Positions 17,141-26,193 are shown, counted from the first letter of the stretch. The stretch: 64,000 nucleotides of DNA from Flavobacterium sp. UBA2787 (GCA_002352205.1 DEHZ01000004.1:22802-86801), one strand, 5' to 3'. Notes: generated by a model not told the origin, from the sequence alone. Made by a program: numbers and translations.

Positions 17141-17770
17141 ATGAATAACCATTCTTTAAAATATTTACTGTTAACAATGTTTTTTATTTCTTCCGTTTTT
17201 GCACAAAGTAATCCAGAAATTGAAGTATTTCAGAAACCTAACGAGGAATCGATTATTATTTCAATAAAAAATATTAGCGATGAGCAAAAGGAAATAAATT
17301 TGAATATTGATGGCAAAGGAACTTGTAAAATAATTAAATCACCAATTACAAAACTAGTAAAGTCAGGAGGCGAAGTAACTTTTATTACTCTGACTCCTAA
17401 TAAAGGAAAAAAACTAGATTATTCAATAAGTTACTCAGTAAAATCAAAACCAACTGTAGAAGAATTAAATATCTTTCAAAAAAAAATAGACTCAAAAACT
17501 ATCAGTCAGGCAACTGATTTTTCATCAGGATTAATAATTTTTGGCAAAGATGGATGTCCTAGGTGCAATAAAACTTTGAGATATCTTATAAAAAACAATA
17601 TTGATTTCAAATATATTAATACATCTAAATCTACAGATTTGAACAGTTTGATGTGGGAAATGCTTAAAGAGGCTGGTGCCAAAGACAATATAGCTATGCC
17701 CGTCATAGTTAAAAGTGGAAAACTAACTCACACTCACAAAAACCTTGAAGAATTTTTAACAAAAATATAG
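17141..17770 (+). CDS. Secreted glutaredoxin-like protein
   Basis: The 209-residue protein has a signal peptide (to about FAQ22), an unassigned beta-rich domain at 25-110, and a C-terminal thioredoxin/glutaredoxin-fold domain. That domain carries the redox motif CPRC in FGKDGCPRCNK near 140 and a cis-Pro candidate in AMPVIV near 187. A periplasmic thiol-disulphide role is likely; the partner is unknown. The gene lies between sdaA and a duplicated fragment of the sdaA 3' end, so it appears to have been inserted there. Its codons look more AT-rich than those of the flanking sdaA DNA. Confidence 0.75.
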   Translation: MNNHSLKYLLLTMFFISSVFAQSNPEIEVFQKPNEESIIISIKNISDEQKEINLNIDGKGTCKIIKSPITKLVKSGGEVTFITLTPNKGKKLDYSISYSVKSKPTVEELNIFQKKIDSKTISQATDFSSGLIIFGKDGCPRCNKTLRYLIKNNIDFKYINTSKSTDLNSLMWEMLKEAGAKDNIAMPVIVKSGKLTHTHKNLEEFLTKI

Positions 17771-17781
17771 ATTTCACATTT

Positions 17782-18052
17782 TGCGGAAATAGCAATGGAA
17801 CATCATTTAGGAATGACGTGTGATCCGATTGGTGGATTGGTTCAAATTCCGTGTATCGAACGCAATACGATGGGTGCAATTAAAGCGATTAATGCGGCTG
17901 AATTAGCTTTGGAAACCGATGCAAACAACACGAAAGTTCCGTTAGATAAAGTAATTAATACCATGTGGGAAACCGCCAAAGATATGAACTCCAAATACAA
18001 AGAAACCAGTGAAGGCGGATTGGCAGTTGGGGTGAATTTGGCAGATTGCTAA
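17782..18052 (+). pseudogene. Duplicated 3' fragment of sdaA
   Basis: This segment matches 16841-17111 without gaps, with 21 mismatches over 271 positions (my count). In the sdaA reading frame only one changes an amino acid (Ala to Thr in DANNxKVPLDK); the stop is TAA instead of TAG. The homology begins abruptly at TGCNGAAAT. An 85-codon open frame remains (ATG at 17795), but alone it cannot form an active enzyme. Because it abuts the next gene by 6 nt, it is probably the ancestral sdaA end displaced by the insertion. Confidence 0.88.
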
Positions 18053-18058
18053 ATTAAT

Positions 18059-18742
18059 ATGATAATAGATTTCTTCAAAAAAATCAAAAAATTCTGGTTA
18101 TCCGATACCAGTTTCATCAGTTTACTGATTGTTTTGTTGTGTCTGAATTTTATTGTTCCGGTTTTAATTGATGCAGAAATCATCGGCGAATATTCACTCA
18201 ATGCCATTTATCTCTTTCTTTTTTTGATTGGAATTTTCTCGTCTGATCATTTGTGGTTTAAAGTATTAACGATAAGTTTCTTTCTTCTTCAGGTTATTTT
18301 ACGATTCATTCGTTTTAGTGATTCGGATACCGAATTCTATTTTTGGGAACAAGTCGTAATGTTGATGAACCTTATTTTACTGATTATTGTCAACTTAAAA
18401 TTGCTTTTTAGAGATAAAGAAATCACCTATTACAGAATTATTGGTGCAGTAAATGTTTATTTAATGTTGGGTCTGATTGGTGTATCCATGTTAGAACTTA
18501 TTCATTTAGTCTTCGGAAACTCACTAGAAGGCAGTTGGAAACCTGACGAACAAACGCTCAATTTTCCTAACTTTATTTATTATAGTATGACCAGTTTAAC
18601 AACCGTTGGTTATGGTGATTTAATCCCAATCAATGCGGCAGCACGAATGACATCCGTCTTTTTGTCTGCAGTTGGAATTTTATATCCTGCTGTGGTTATT
18701 TCTAATTTAATTTCGACGGGAATGGCGAAGAAAAAAAACTAA
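18059..18742 (+). CDS. Potassium-channel-like ion channel
   Basis: The 227-residue membrane protein has about four N-terminal hydrophobic helices (16-37, 44-62, 66-85, 98-117), then a helix at 131-152, a re-entrant pore loop with the K+ selectivity filter TTVGYGD near 187-193, and a last helix at about 202-221. This is the 6TM/1P layout without the Arg-rich S4 of voltage-gated channels. It has no cytoplasmic RCK domain. It starts 6 nt after the sdaA fragment and is convergent with the minus-strand operon, 8 nt away. Confidence 0.88.
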   Translation: MIIDFFKKIKKFWLSDTSFISLLIVLLCLNFIVPVLIDAEIIGEYSLNAIYLFLFLIGIFSSDHLWFKVLTISFFLLQVILRFIRFSDSDTEFYFWEQVVMLMNLILLIIVNLKLLFRDKEITYYRIIGAVNVYLMLGLIGVSMLELIHLVFGNSLEGSWKPDEQTLNFPNFIYYSMTSLTTVGYGDLIPINAAARMTSVFLSAVGILYPAVVISNLISTGMAKKKN

Positions 18743-18750
18743 AAGGTTTA

Positions 18751-18942
18751 TCAATGCAAATTCAATTTAAAATAAGCTGCACAAGTTCCAAATCCGATAA
18801 TAAACGAGATAATTGAAATCACCATCATTTTTAAACCTAGCTTTCGTTTTGATTCAAAAAACAACAATATAAAACCAATTACAAAACTGATTAAACTCAG
18901 TATTGCGACTATTATCCCAAAACCAACAAAAAACTCATCCAT
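18751..18942 (-). CDS. Small two-helix membrane protein A
   Basis: The 63-residue protein is almost wholly two transmembrane helices (about 6-29 and 40-58) joined by a basic linker (ESKRKLGLK). The second helix ends IIGFGTC. It is a tandem paralogue of the 57-residue protein encoded immediately upstream. Both share the pattern F-x-E..K..LK-x-M-M-x-S-x-I-x-x-IIGFG-[ST]-C. It is the last gene of the NhaD to radical SAM operon. I do not recognise a family and assign no function. Confidence 0.6.
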   Translation of the reverse strand: MDEFFVGFGIIVAILSLISFVIGFILLFFESKRKLGLKMMVISIISFIIGFGTCAAYFKLNLH

Positions 18943-18954
18943 AATACTAGTTAT

Positions 18955-19128
18955 TTAGCTGTAAATCATTGCAAAACAAGAGCCAAATCCGATAATAAGC
19001 CCTATCAAACTATACATCATTAACTTCAATGCATTTTCCTTTTTATCTTTCTCAACAAACAATTGTATTAATCCAATAAGGAACATAAAACCGCAACCAA
19101 CTATTGTTATGAAAAAAAATATAAACAT
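18955..19128 (-). CDS. Small two-helix membrane protein B (57 residues)
   Basis: This short gene reads ATG at 19128 to TAA at 18955. Translation gives MFIFFFITIVGCGF at the start, a charged linker (VEKDKKENALK) and a second helix ending IIGFGSC. It resembles the neighbouring 63-residue protein in linker, LK-x-MM and IIGFG-[ST]-C, which argues that both are real. It begins 2 nt after the radical SAM stop codon and ends 12 nt before its paralogue, as expected inside an operon. Function unknown. Confidence 0.6.
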   Translation of the reverse strand: MFIFFFITIVGCGFMFLIGLIQLFVEKDKKENALKLMMYSLIGLIIGFGSCFAMIYS

Positions 19129-19130
19129 TT

Positions 19131-20519
19131 CTAATAGTTTAATTGTTTTCTAATTTCATCAATCTTATTATCTCTGTAAAAAATATTCATGGTTTCAAAC
19201 GGAATCATTTTCATTTTATCGCTAACAATATGAACGCATGATTTTTTTACAGCACGAACATCAAAATCATACGGATCCATAAAATTCATAATCAATACTC
19301 TGAATAAATTACTGTAACTTAAATTATCCGATTGAACTCTTGGCAAACAACACATTAATTCGCCAAACGTTTCTTCGGCACAATCTACTGAAACTCCGGT
19401 GCTGAAAAGATTCAACATGTGGGATTTTAATTTTTCATCGTGTTCAAAAACAATCGTATTCTTGGAATTATTCAGCAAGTCTTCAGGATTAATTAAATGT
19501 GTCATCGGAAAAACTTCTCCATCTACTTTGAGTGCATAAGCCATGCAAAGTGCATCGGGATTACAAGGTACCGGAATTAAATCTTTTGGCGTAAAAAGCG
19601 GATATTGCTCATAAATTTTTCGACGAACTTCAGTTAATGTTATTCTTCCTTCCCCATCATTATAATTTTGATTTCTTCCGGCTACTTGCGTGGGTTGAAA
19701 AGTAACTCCTCGAACACATTTCTGTTGTAACGCATAGTTGAGAATTTCGCCTATTTCATCATCGTTTACACCTTTTTGTAACGTAATAACCAACGTTGTT
19801 GACAGATTATATTTGTTTAAATATTCTATTGCTTTTTTTCGTGTTTCGGTTAAATCTTCGCCTCTTAGTTTTTCTAAAACTTCCGGATTAAAACTGTCAA
19901 ACTGAAGATAAAGTTCAAAATCCGGCATATAATCTGCTAACTTTTGCACAAATTTTTCATCTTTGGCAATTCTAATTCCGTTGGTGTTGACCATCAAATG
20001 TTTGATCGGTTTTGTTTTCGCAATATCCAAAATTTTAAAAAATTCAGGATGCACAGTAGGTTCTCCTCCGGAAATTTGAACTACATCGGGTTCTCCTTCG
20101 TTAGCTACTATTACATCAAACATTTTTTCAATTTCTTCTAAGGTGCGATGACGACCGTAATTTGGTCCTGAACTGGCATAACATGTCGGACATGTTAAGT
20201 TACATCTATCCGTTACTTCAACAATAGATAAACACGAATGTTGCTCATGATCGGTGCATAAACCACAATCGTACGGACAACCATAATGCACTTTTGTATT
20301 GAATTTCAATGGCATTTCGGATTGCTTATTGTAATTTCGAATTTGCTTGTAATACTCCACATCATCCGCAATCATCACTTTTGAATCGCCATGCGTTTTA
20401 CAATGCTTTAGCATAAAAACCTGATTATCTTGAAATACAATTTTAGCATCAATCGTATGTAAACATTCCGGACACAAACTTTTGGTGTAATCGTAATAAA
20501 TGTAATCTCTGGTTTTCAT
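19131..20519 (-). CDS. Radical SAM enzyme, COG1964/MJ0619-like
   Basis: The 462-residue protein has the radical SAM cluster motif C106-x3-C110-x2-C113 (DRCNLTCPTC) and ISGGEPT near 148. The N-terminus carries extra metal-ligand clusters: C16/C19 with C40 (zinc-ribbon-like) and GCPYDCGLC at 80-88 with a further His/Cys at 91-96. As I remember it, this arrangement marks the COG1964 family that includes MJ0619 and the archaeal tetraether-lipid synthase Tes. A C-terminal Cys-rich region (CAEETFGELMCC) may hold another cluster. Its ATG overlaps the stop of the Lgt-like gene by 4 bp, so the two are translationally coupled. A lipid substrate is plausible but unproven. Confidence 0.82.
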   Translation of the reverse strand: MKTRDYIYYDYTKSLCPECLHTIDAKIVFQDNQVFMLKHCKTHGDSKVMIADDVEYYKQIRNYNKQSEMPLKFNTKVHYGCPYDCGLCTDHEQHSCLSIVEVTDRCNLTCPTCYASSGPNYGRHRTLEEIEKMFDVIVANEGEPDVVQISGGEPTVHPEFFKILDIAKTKPIKHLMVNTNGIRIAKDEKFVQKLADYMPDFELYLQFDSFNPEVLEKLRGEDLTETRKKAIEYLNKYNLSTTLVITLQKGVNDDEIGEILNYALQQKCVRGVTFQPTQVAGRNQNYNDGEGRITLTEVRRKIYEQYPLFTPKDLIPVPCNPDALCMAYALKVDGEVFPMTHLINPEDLLNNSKNTIVFEHDEKLKSHMLNLFSTGVSVDCAEETFGELMCCLPRVQSDNLSYSNLFRVLIMNFMDPYDFDVRAVKKSCVHIVSDKMKMIPFETMNIFYRDNKIDEIRKQLNY

Positions 20520-21253
20520 GTGTTTATCTTCTTGACAATTCGAATTAAAAAGTTAGCATAATAAACAAATATAAATAAAGCTGACCAATGAATACTACTC
20601 AAACCCAAAAACAATGGTTCAAACGGCTTCAAAAACTCAATGCCAAAACGATACAAAAAATAGAGCACCATTAAAAGCTTAAATCGGTCACCGTTAAGTA
20701 AATCAACCTTCTTAATTTTCCAAAAAAGAAATAAAAGAAATAACATAAATAGCATCTCATACAAGGCAGTTGGGTGTCTTTTTAGTCCGTCGCCCAAATC
20801 CATTCCCATAAAAAAAGTGGTTTCAATACCATGCGTTGGTTCTGTAATTCCGGCAAAAAAACAACCAATTCTTCCAATAAAAACAGCGACGACAATCGGA
20901 ATAACATACAAATCACCGGAAGATGATTTTTCGCCGATTATTTTTTTGATGAGTTCAACCCCAAATAATCCTCCAAAAAAACCGCCGGCAACTGTTTTGT
21001 TTTGGTAAAAAGTAAGCCACGTCATTTCATAAAGTTGTGAAGGAGTTTCCAAAGCGGCTAAAATTCTTGAACCTAATAATCCTCCAAGCATTGCTCCTAC
21101 TAAAATCCAAAGGCGATTAAGGTTTGAAATCGGATCAACGGTTCGTTTTTTTAAATAATAATATAATCGAACACCAACGAAAAAAGCCGAGACTTCAAAA
21201 AAGTAATGAACGGGTTCAACGGATTCAAATCCAAACGTTACAGGAAATTTCAT
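20516..21253 (-). CDS. Lgt-like (prolipoprotein diacylglyceryl transferase family) membrane protein
   Basis: I start at ATG 21253, 2 nt after the upstream stop; a start at 21295 would run through the previous gene. The 245-residue protein has about seven hydrophobic helices and Lgt-family signatures: H16 in PVHYFFE, GGFFGG at 90-95, GRIGCFFAG at 127-135 and HPTALYE at 160-166. Classical Lgt has GRIGNFINGE, so the conserved Asn is Cys here and the following Glu is shifted. That makes standard prolipoprotein transfer doubtful, and a housekeeping Lgt probably exists elsewhere. The 4-bp overlap with the radical SAM gene implies a joint role. Confidence 0.78.
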   Translation of the reverse strand: MKFPVTFGFESVEPVHYFFEVSAFFVGVRLYYYLKKRTVDPISNLNRLWILVGAMLGGLLGSRILAALETPSQLYEMTWLTFYQNKTVAGGFFGGLFGVELIKKIIGEKSSSGDLYVIPIVVAVFIGRIGCFFAGITEPTHGIETTFFMGMDLGDGLKRHPTALYEMLFMLFLLFLFWKIKKVDLLNGDRFKLLMVLYFLYRFGIEFLKPFEPLFLGLSSIHWSALFIFVYYANFLIRIVKKINT

Positions 21254-21255
21254 GG

Positions 21256-21687
21256 TTATTTCCGCCTCGTATCCAAAATATAAACCACTTTCCAACCGTC
21301 ATTTTCTTTATATAATTGAAAAGAATTTACTCCGGAATGACTCAATTTATCATTCACATAAAATTCGTACGGTGTCCAAACGTGAGCCATTGAACCATCA
21401 ATTTGAACTTTGAAGCTTAAAATTTTCTCTTCAAATTTCATAGTTAATGGAATTGTTGCAATTGATTTATAAAAATCCGACGCTTTTTGAATTGAAAATT
21501 TAGATTCTTTTTCCGATTCGGAAATAGAATGTAAAACCAAATTTTCAGAACAAACCTTCTTTAATGCAATGGAATCTCGTTGATGAAAAGCATTAAAAAA
21601 TTTCCCAATTGTCATTTGAATTTCGCTTTCTTGAGCAAAAGAAAATTGAAAAAATAGTGCTAAAATGAGAAGTAAAACTTTTTTCAT
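21256..21687 (-). CDS. Secreted NTF2-like (SnoaL/DUF4440-type) protein
   Basis: The start is ATG at 21687; a TTG two codons upstream is less likely. The 143-residue protein has a signal peptide (ALFFQFSFAQ). An NTF2-like cone fold follows: a helical N-terminus (IGKFFNAFHQRDSIALKKVC), MAHVWTPYEFYVNDKLSHSGVNSFQLYKENDGWKVVYI and a terminal DTRRK. This fold binds small ligands or has gained enzymatic roles; nothing shows which. It sits 10 nt after NhaD and 2 nt before the Lgt-like gene in the same operon. Confidence 0.78.
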   Translation of the reverse strand: MKKVLLLILALFFQFSFAQESEIQMTIGKFFNAFHQRDSIALKKVCSENLVLHSISESEKESKFSIQKASDFYKSIATIPLTMKFEEKILSFKVQIDGSMAHVWTPYEFYVNDKLSHSGVNSFQLYKENDGWKVVYILDTRRK

Positions 21688-21697
21688 AGTCAATAGT

Positions 21698-22984
21698 TTA
21701 ATGTGTTAGTAGATTTAAAATCAAATACGTTACAATACCGGCTACATATCCGGCAATGGCTAACGGTGTGATTTTCTTTAAATACCACAAAAACGTCATT
21801 TTTTCTTTTTCCATAATGGCGATTCCGGCCGCTGAACCGATAATCAACATACTTCCTCCTGTTCCTGCACAAAGAGCGATGAATTCCCACAGTGAATCAT
21901 CCATAGGATAATCTGTTAATGAAAACATTCCTTGCGTGGCAGCTACTAAACTTCCATTATCAACAATGGATGATAAAACACCAATGGCAACAATCATCAC
22001 ATTATTATTGGGTAACGTTTCTTGTAAAAAAACGGATAACTGACTCAAAATCTGTACTTCTTGCAAAACATACACCAAAAGTAAAATCCCCATAAAATAA
22101 AGAATGGAGCTCACATCTACTTTTGATAATGCATAAGCAACCGAATATTTTTCTTTCACATCTTGTGGTTTATTGTGATGATAGATGATCGAAACCAATG
22201 AAACAAAGGCTAAAGCCATTAAAACCCCAATAAAAGGTGGCAAACCAGTAATGGATTTTATCACCGGAACCATTACCAACCCAAAAACACCGGCTAAAAA
22301 CACACTTAAACTGCCACGCATTTTTTCTTCTTTAATCACTTCAGCCATAGAAAGTTGTACTCGTAGCATCGTAAATCCTTTCATTCGATAACTGGCAATT
22401 ATTAGTGGAACCAAAATACACATCACAGAAGGAAGAAAAAGCACTTTAACAATTCCAAACGCACTGACTTGTCCACCAATCCAAAGTAAAGTTGTCGTAA
22501 TATCTCCAATTGGACTAAAAGCTCCACCGGCATTGGCAGAAATGACAACAATTCCGGCTAAAATCATTCTGGTTTCACTTTTTGGCATCAATTTTCGCAA
22601 CAGCGTAATCATTATAATTGCTGTGGCTAAATTGTCTAATAAAGCCGACATAAAAAAGGTAATTCCGCCTACAATCCATAACAATTTTAAAACAGATTTT
22701 GTTCGAATACGATTCGTAATAACCGAAAAACCTTTATGAATATCAATTAGTTCTACAATTGTCATCGCACCCAAAAGGAAAATTAACAATCCTGAAATTT
22801 CTCCAAAATGAAGAATTAATTTTTCTGAAACTTCAGTTTTATCGCCCGTGTACAATAAGGCATAAACAATCCAACACAAAGAACCTGTCAGAATGGATGT
22901 AATTGTCTTGTTTATACGGATTGGCGATTCAAAAATAATCGATAGATAACCTAAAATTGCAATAGCTAGTAGGATTGAAGTCAT
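21698..22984 (-). CDS. nhaD: Na+/H+ antiporter, NhaD family
   Basis: The chosen start at 22984 gives 428 residues beginning MTSILLAIAILGY; an upstream in-frame ATG would add 19 residues of non-family sequence. The protein has about 11-12 transmembrane helices and NhaD/ArsB-superfamily landmarks: MSALLDNLATAIIMITLL, VISANAGGAFSPIGDITTTLLWIGGQ, SSIVDNGSLVAATQGMF and GTGGSMLIIGSAAGIA. It exports Na+ in exchange for protons. It is the first gene of the operon that runs through the Lgt-like and radical SAM genes. Confidence 0.9.
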   Translation of the reverse strand: MTSILLAIAILGYLSIIFESPIRINKTITSILTGSLCWIVYALLYTGDKTEVSEKLILHFGEISGLLIFLLGAMTIVELIDIHKGFSVITNRIRTKSVLKLLWIVGGITFFMSALLDNLATAIIMITLLRKLMPKSETRMILAGIVVISANAGGAFSPIGDITTTLLWIGGQVSAFGIVKVLFLPSVMCILVPLIIASYRMKGFTMLRVQLSMAEVIKEEKMRGSLSVFLAGVFGLVMVPVIKSITGLPPFIGVLMALAFVSLVSIIYHHNKPQDVKEKYSVAYALSKVDVSSILYFMGILLLVYVLQEVQILSQLSVFLQETLPNNNVMIVAIGVLSSIVDNGSLVAATQGMFSLTDYPMDDSLWEFIALCAGTGGSMLIIGSAAGIAIMEKEKMTFLWYLKKITPLAIAGYVAGIVTYLILNLLTH

Positions 22985-23080
22985 TTTTATAAGATTAAAA
23001 AATCCATAGCTAAAGTAGTAAGTTTTTGTAACCGAAAACATCTTTATCTAAAATATTTTAAGTCACAAATAAACATTGCT

Positions 23081-23088
23081 TACATTTG
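23081..23088 (+). promoter_or_regulatory. panB promoter -7 box (TACATTTG)
   Basis: TACATTTG fits TAnnTTTG and ends 26 nt before the panB ATG at 23115; the -33 region is weak. Confidence 0.5.
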
Positions 23089-23114
23089 TATTTCGTTCCA
23101 ATAAATTTATAGAA

Positions 23115-23933
23115 ATGTCAACAGCAAAAAAAGATTACAAACGCATCACGACCAAATCCCTCATTGATATGAAAGCCAATGGCGAAAAAATATCAATGCT
23201 TACCGCTTACGATTTTACTATGGCGAAAATTGTAGATGCTGCGGGAATTGATGTGATTTTAGTGGGAGATTCTGCCAGTAACGTAATGGCCGGACACGAA
23301 ACGACTTTACCTATTACATTAGATCAAATGATTTATCACGCAAGTAGTGTGGTTCGTGCCTGTGAAAGAGCTTTGGTTGTAGTTGATTTACCGTTTGGAA
23401 CCTATCAATCCGATCCGAAAGAAGCTTTGCGTTCTTCCATTCGAATTATGAAAGAAAGTGGCGGTCACGCTGTTAAATTGGAGGGCGGAAGCGAAATCAA
23501 AGAATCCATCAAAAAAATATTGAATGCCGGAATTCCTGTCATGGGACATTTGGGTTTAACTCCTCAATCTATCTATAAATTTGGGACTTACACCGTTCGT
23601 GCCAAAGAAGAAGCCGAAGCCGAAAAATTAGTAGAAGATGCCAAATTATTAGAACGAATTGGTTGTTTTGCGTTGGTTTTGGAAAAAATTCCTGCCAAAT
23701 TAGCTCAAAAAGTGGCAGAAAGCATTTCGATTCCCGTAATTGGAATTGGTGCCGGAAATGGAGTTGATGGTCAAGTTTTAGTTCTCCACGATATGATTGG
23801 AATGACGCACGAATTTAGTCCACGATTCCTCAGAAGATATATGAATTTGTATGAAGATATGACCAAAGCCATCGGACAATATGTTACCGATGTGAAATCG
23901 TTGGATTTTCCGAATGCGAACGAACAGTATTAA
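23115..23933 (+). CDS. panB: 3-methyl-2-oxobutanoate hydroxymethyltransferase
   Basis: PanB makes ketopantoate from 2-oxoisovalerate and methylene-tetrahydrofolate, the first step to pantothenate and CoA. The start at 23115 gives 272 residues beginning [10 protein letters not shown], the family's usual length. Motifs include [31 protein letters not shown] (metal ligand Asp), [25 protein letters not shown] and [21 protein letters not shown]. The gene is followed closely by an RluA-type synthase, perhaps in one transcript. Confidence 0.97.
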   Translation: MSTAKKDYKRITTKSLIDMKANGEKISMLTAYDFTMAKIVDAAGIDVILVGDSASNVMAGHETTLPITLDQMIYHASSVVRACERALVVVDLPFGTYQSDPKEALRSSIRIMKESGGHAVKLEGGSEIKESIKKILNAGIPVMGHLGLTPQSIYKFGTYTVRAKEEAEAEKLVEDAKLLERIGCFALVLEKIPAKLAQKVAESISIPVIGIGAGNGVDGQVLVLHDMIGMTHEFSPRFLRRYMNLYEDMTKAIGQYVTDVKSLDFPNANEQY

Positions 23934-23973
23934 TGTGGCAATGTGTCAATTAGGTCAATGAGATAATTTGCGG

Positions 23974-24675
23974 ATGAAAATAGTTACGACCAAAGATAAT
24001 TTACAGATTCTTCATGAAGATAATCATCTGATTGTGGTTAATAAACGTGTGGGCGATATTGCTCAAGGCGACAATTCAGGCGACAAACCCCTACCCGACA
24101 TCGTCAAAGAATACCTCAAAGAAAAATACAACAAACCCGGCGATGTTTTTTTGGGCGTGGTTCATCGGCTTGACCGACCAACCACCGGAATCGTTGTTTT
24201 TGCCAAAACCAGCAAAGCATTAACCCGAATGAACGATTTATTCAGTTCACGGGAAACTCAAAAAACGTATTGGGCAGTGGTGAAAAATAAACCGCCAAAA
24301 GAGGAAGATACATTAGTTCATTTTATCAAAAGAAACCAACAAAACAATACTTCCAAAGCTCATACAAAAGAAGTTCCGGAGAGCAAAAAAGCGAGTTTAC
24401 ATTACAAAATCATAACAGAATTAGACAATTATTTTGCTTTAGAAATTGAATTGCACACCGGAAGACATCATCAAATTCGGGCTCAACTGCAAGCTATTGG
24501 ATGTTCTATCAAAGGCGATTTGAAATATGGTTTTGACCGCAGTAATCCCGATGGCGGCATTCATCTTCATGCCCGAAAATTATCTTTTATTCACCCGGTT
24601 TCAAAAGAACAAATTATCATCATTGCTCCTGTTCCTCATGATGTCATTTGGAAATCAATTGAAACTAAAACATAA
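23974..24675 (+). CDS. RluA-family pseudouridine synthase
   Basis: The 233-residue protein carries the RluA signature VVHRLDRPTTGIVVFAKT with the catalytic Asp, the LHTGRHHQIRAQL motif and a C-terminal HARKLSF. It lacks an S4 domain, as in RluA/TruC-type members. It converts uridine to pseudouridine in rRNA or tRNA; the exact site cannot be assigned. ATG at 23974 is preferred over TTG at 23968. Confidence 0.93.
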   Translation: MKIVTTKDNLQILHEDNHLIVVNKRVGDIAQGDNSGDKPLPDIVKEYLKEKYNKPGDVFLGVVHRLDRPTTGIVVFAKTSKALTRMNDLFSSRETQKTYWAVVKNKPPKEEDTLVHFIKRNQQNNTSKAHTKEVPESKKASLHYKIITELDNYFALEIELHTGRHHQIRAQLQAIGCSIKGDLKYGFDRSNPDGGIHLHARKLSFIHPVSKEQIIIIAPVPHDVIWKSIETKT

Positions 24676-24804
24676 TTTATTTCGTTTATAAAGTAGGGAA
24701 ATTCCTTTTTCGATTGTTTCAATTCTGAATAAAAATACCTATTTATGGGTAGTGATTATTCAATAAAGGAGTTTCACCTTTGAAATCAACTAAATATAAT
24801 CACA

Positions 24805-26151
24805 ATGAAAAAATTAATTGTTTCAATTTTCATGCTTATTAGTGTTTGCTCATTTGCCCAAGAACATTTTTCCGGAATAGGAACTTCTAAGCGAATTGGC
24901 ATTCTCAATGCAAATTTCAATCCTGCTGAATTAGCTAATCTTAGTTCCAAAATGGAAGTAAATCTATTTGCGACCAGCGTTAATATTTCCAACAACAAAA
25001 TCGGCGTTAGCGATATTACCGGTGATGAAGATTTTGAAGATTTAATTTTTCAAGGAAATGAACCGGTTAATTTGCGTTTTGATGTAGAAGTTGCCGGTCC
25101 CGGATTTGCTTTTAAACATGAAAAATGGGGATTTGCCATTACATCCAAAGCGTATGGAAAATTAAATTTAGTAGATATTGATGCCAATATTGGTGATGCA
25201 ATTGCCAACAACGGATTGAATTCGTTAGTAAATTTCACTACGTTAAACGGAAATTACAATCAACGTTTAGTGGGAATAACCTATGGCGAAATCGGACTTT
25301 CTGCCGCCAGAAGTTTATGGGAAACCGATAAGTACAAATTAAATGGTGGTGCTACTTTTAAACTATTGTTTCCCGGTTCGTATGCCAATTTTGGTGCCGA
25401 TCAATTTGAAGGAACTGTTAATTATATTGGCGGAAATTCATTTTTAACCAATGCCAATGCGTCAATTAACGTGGCTTATTCCGGAAGTTTAGGCAGTAGC
25501 TTTTCCGATTTTGACAGTTATTCTGATTCCGTTTTTGGAAGTTTAAACGGATTTGCTGTTGATTTTGGCGGAACGTTTACGATTAAAGATGATAAAGACG
25601 GCTACAAATTCAATTCAGGAATTTCAATCAGAAATATTGGCGGGATGACTTTTAAAGATGAAAATAATTCCTCAACAAACTATAATTTGGTGATTGAAGG
25701 AACCGAAAGTTTAGATTTATCTCAATTTGAAGATGTTGACAGTTTGCAAGAAGTTGAACAAATTTTGGTTGATAGTGGATTCTTAACTTCTACTTCTACT
25801 TCAGAAGATTTTAAAGTTAAATTGCCAAGTGTTTTGAACGTTTATGCTGATTTACAAGTAATTCCAACCTTATATGTTTCGGTATTTTTACAACAAAAAT
25901 TAACCGATGATGCTAAAAATGATCAAATTACAGCACAAAATGTAGTAACGTTAACGCCTCGTTTTTCATTGAAAAATTTCGAAGTTTTTGCACCATTATC
26001 GCAAACCGAAATCGCAGGTTTTAATGCCGGAATTGGTTTTAGACTTTACGGATTCTTTATCGGATCGGGTTCTGCATTCACCGCTTTGATTAACGATAGC
26101 AAACAAGCCGATTTTTATTTCGGATATCGATTTGGATTAGGGAAAAGTTAA
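24805..26151 (+). CDS. DUF5723-like outer-membrane protein
   Basis: The 448-residue protein has a signal peptide (CSFAQ19) and reads as a beta-rich outer-membrane protein, with repeated Gly/aromatic strands, NPAELANLSSKMEVNLF near the start and a closing YFGYRFGLGKS. It resembles what I remember of the Bacteroidota DUF5723 family, whose function is unknown. A CACCTTTG near-consensus -7 box lies at 24774-24781. It is followed 42 nt later by an aldehyde dehydrogenase gene that need not be functionally related. Confidence 0.68.
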   Translation: MKKLIVSIFMLISVCSFAQEHFSGIGTSKRIGILNANFNPAELANLSSKMEVNLFATSVNISNNKIGVSDITGDEDFEDLIFQGNEPVNLRFDVEVAGPGFAFKHEKWGFAITSKAYGKLNLVDIDANIGDAIANNGLNSLVNFTTLNGNYNQRLVGITYGEIGLSAARSLWETDKYKLNGGATFKLLFPGSYANFGADQFEGTVNYIGGNSFLTNANASINVAYSGSLGSSFSDFDSYSDSVFGSLNGFAVDFGGTFTIKDDKDGYKFNSGISIRNIGGMTFKDENNSSTNYNLVIEGTESLDLSQFEDVDSLQEVEQILVDSGFLTSTSTSEDFKVKLPSVLNVYADLQVIPTLYVSVFLQQKLTDDAKNDQITAQNVVTLTPRFSLKNFEVFAPLSQTEIAGFNAGIGFRLYGFFIGSGSAFTALINDSKQADFYFGYRFGLGKS

Positions 26152-26193
26152 TTTTTCTCATTATATTTGAATTCATTCCCAAACCAATTTGAA

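Noticed and set aside
17795-18052. Independent 85-residue serine dehydratase-like gene
   Set aside because: It is only the 3' end of sdaA without the catalytic core, so I call it a duplicated fragment.
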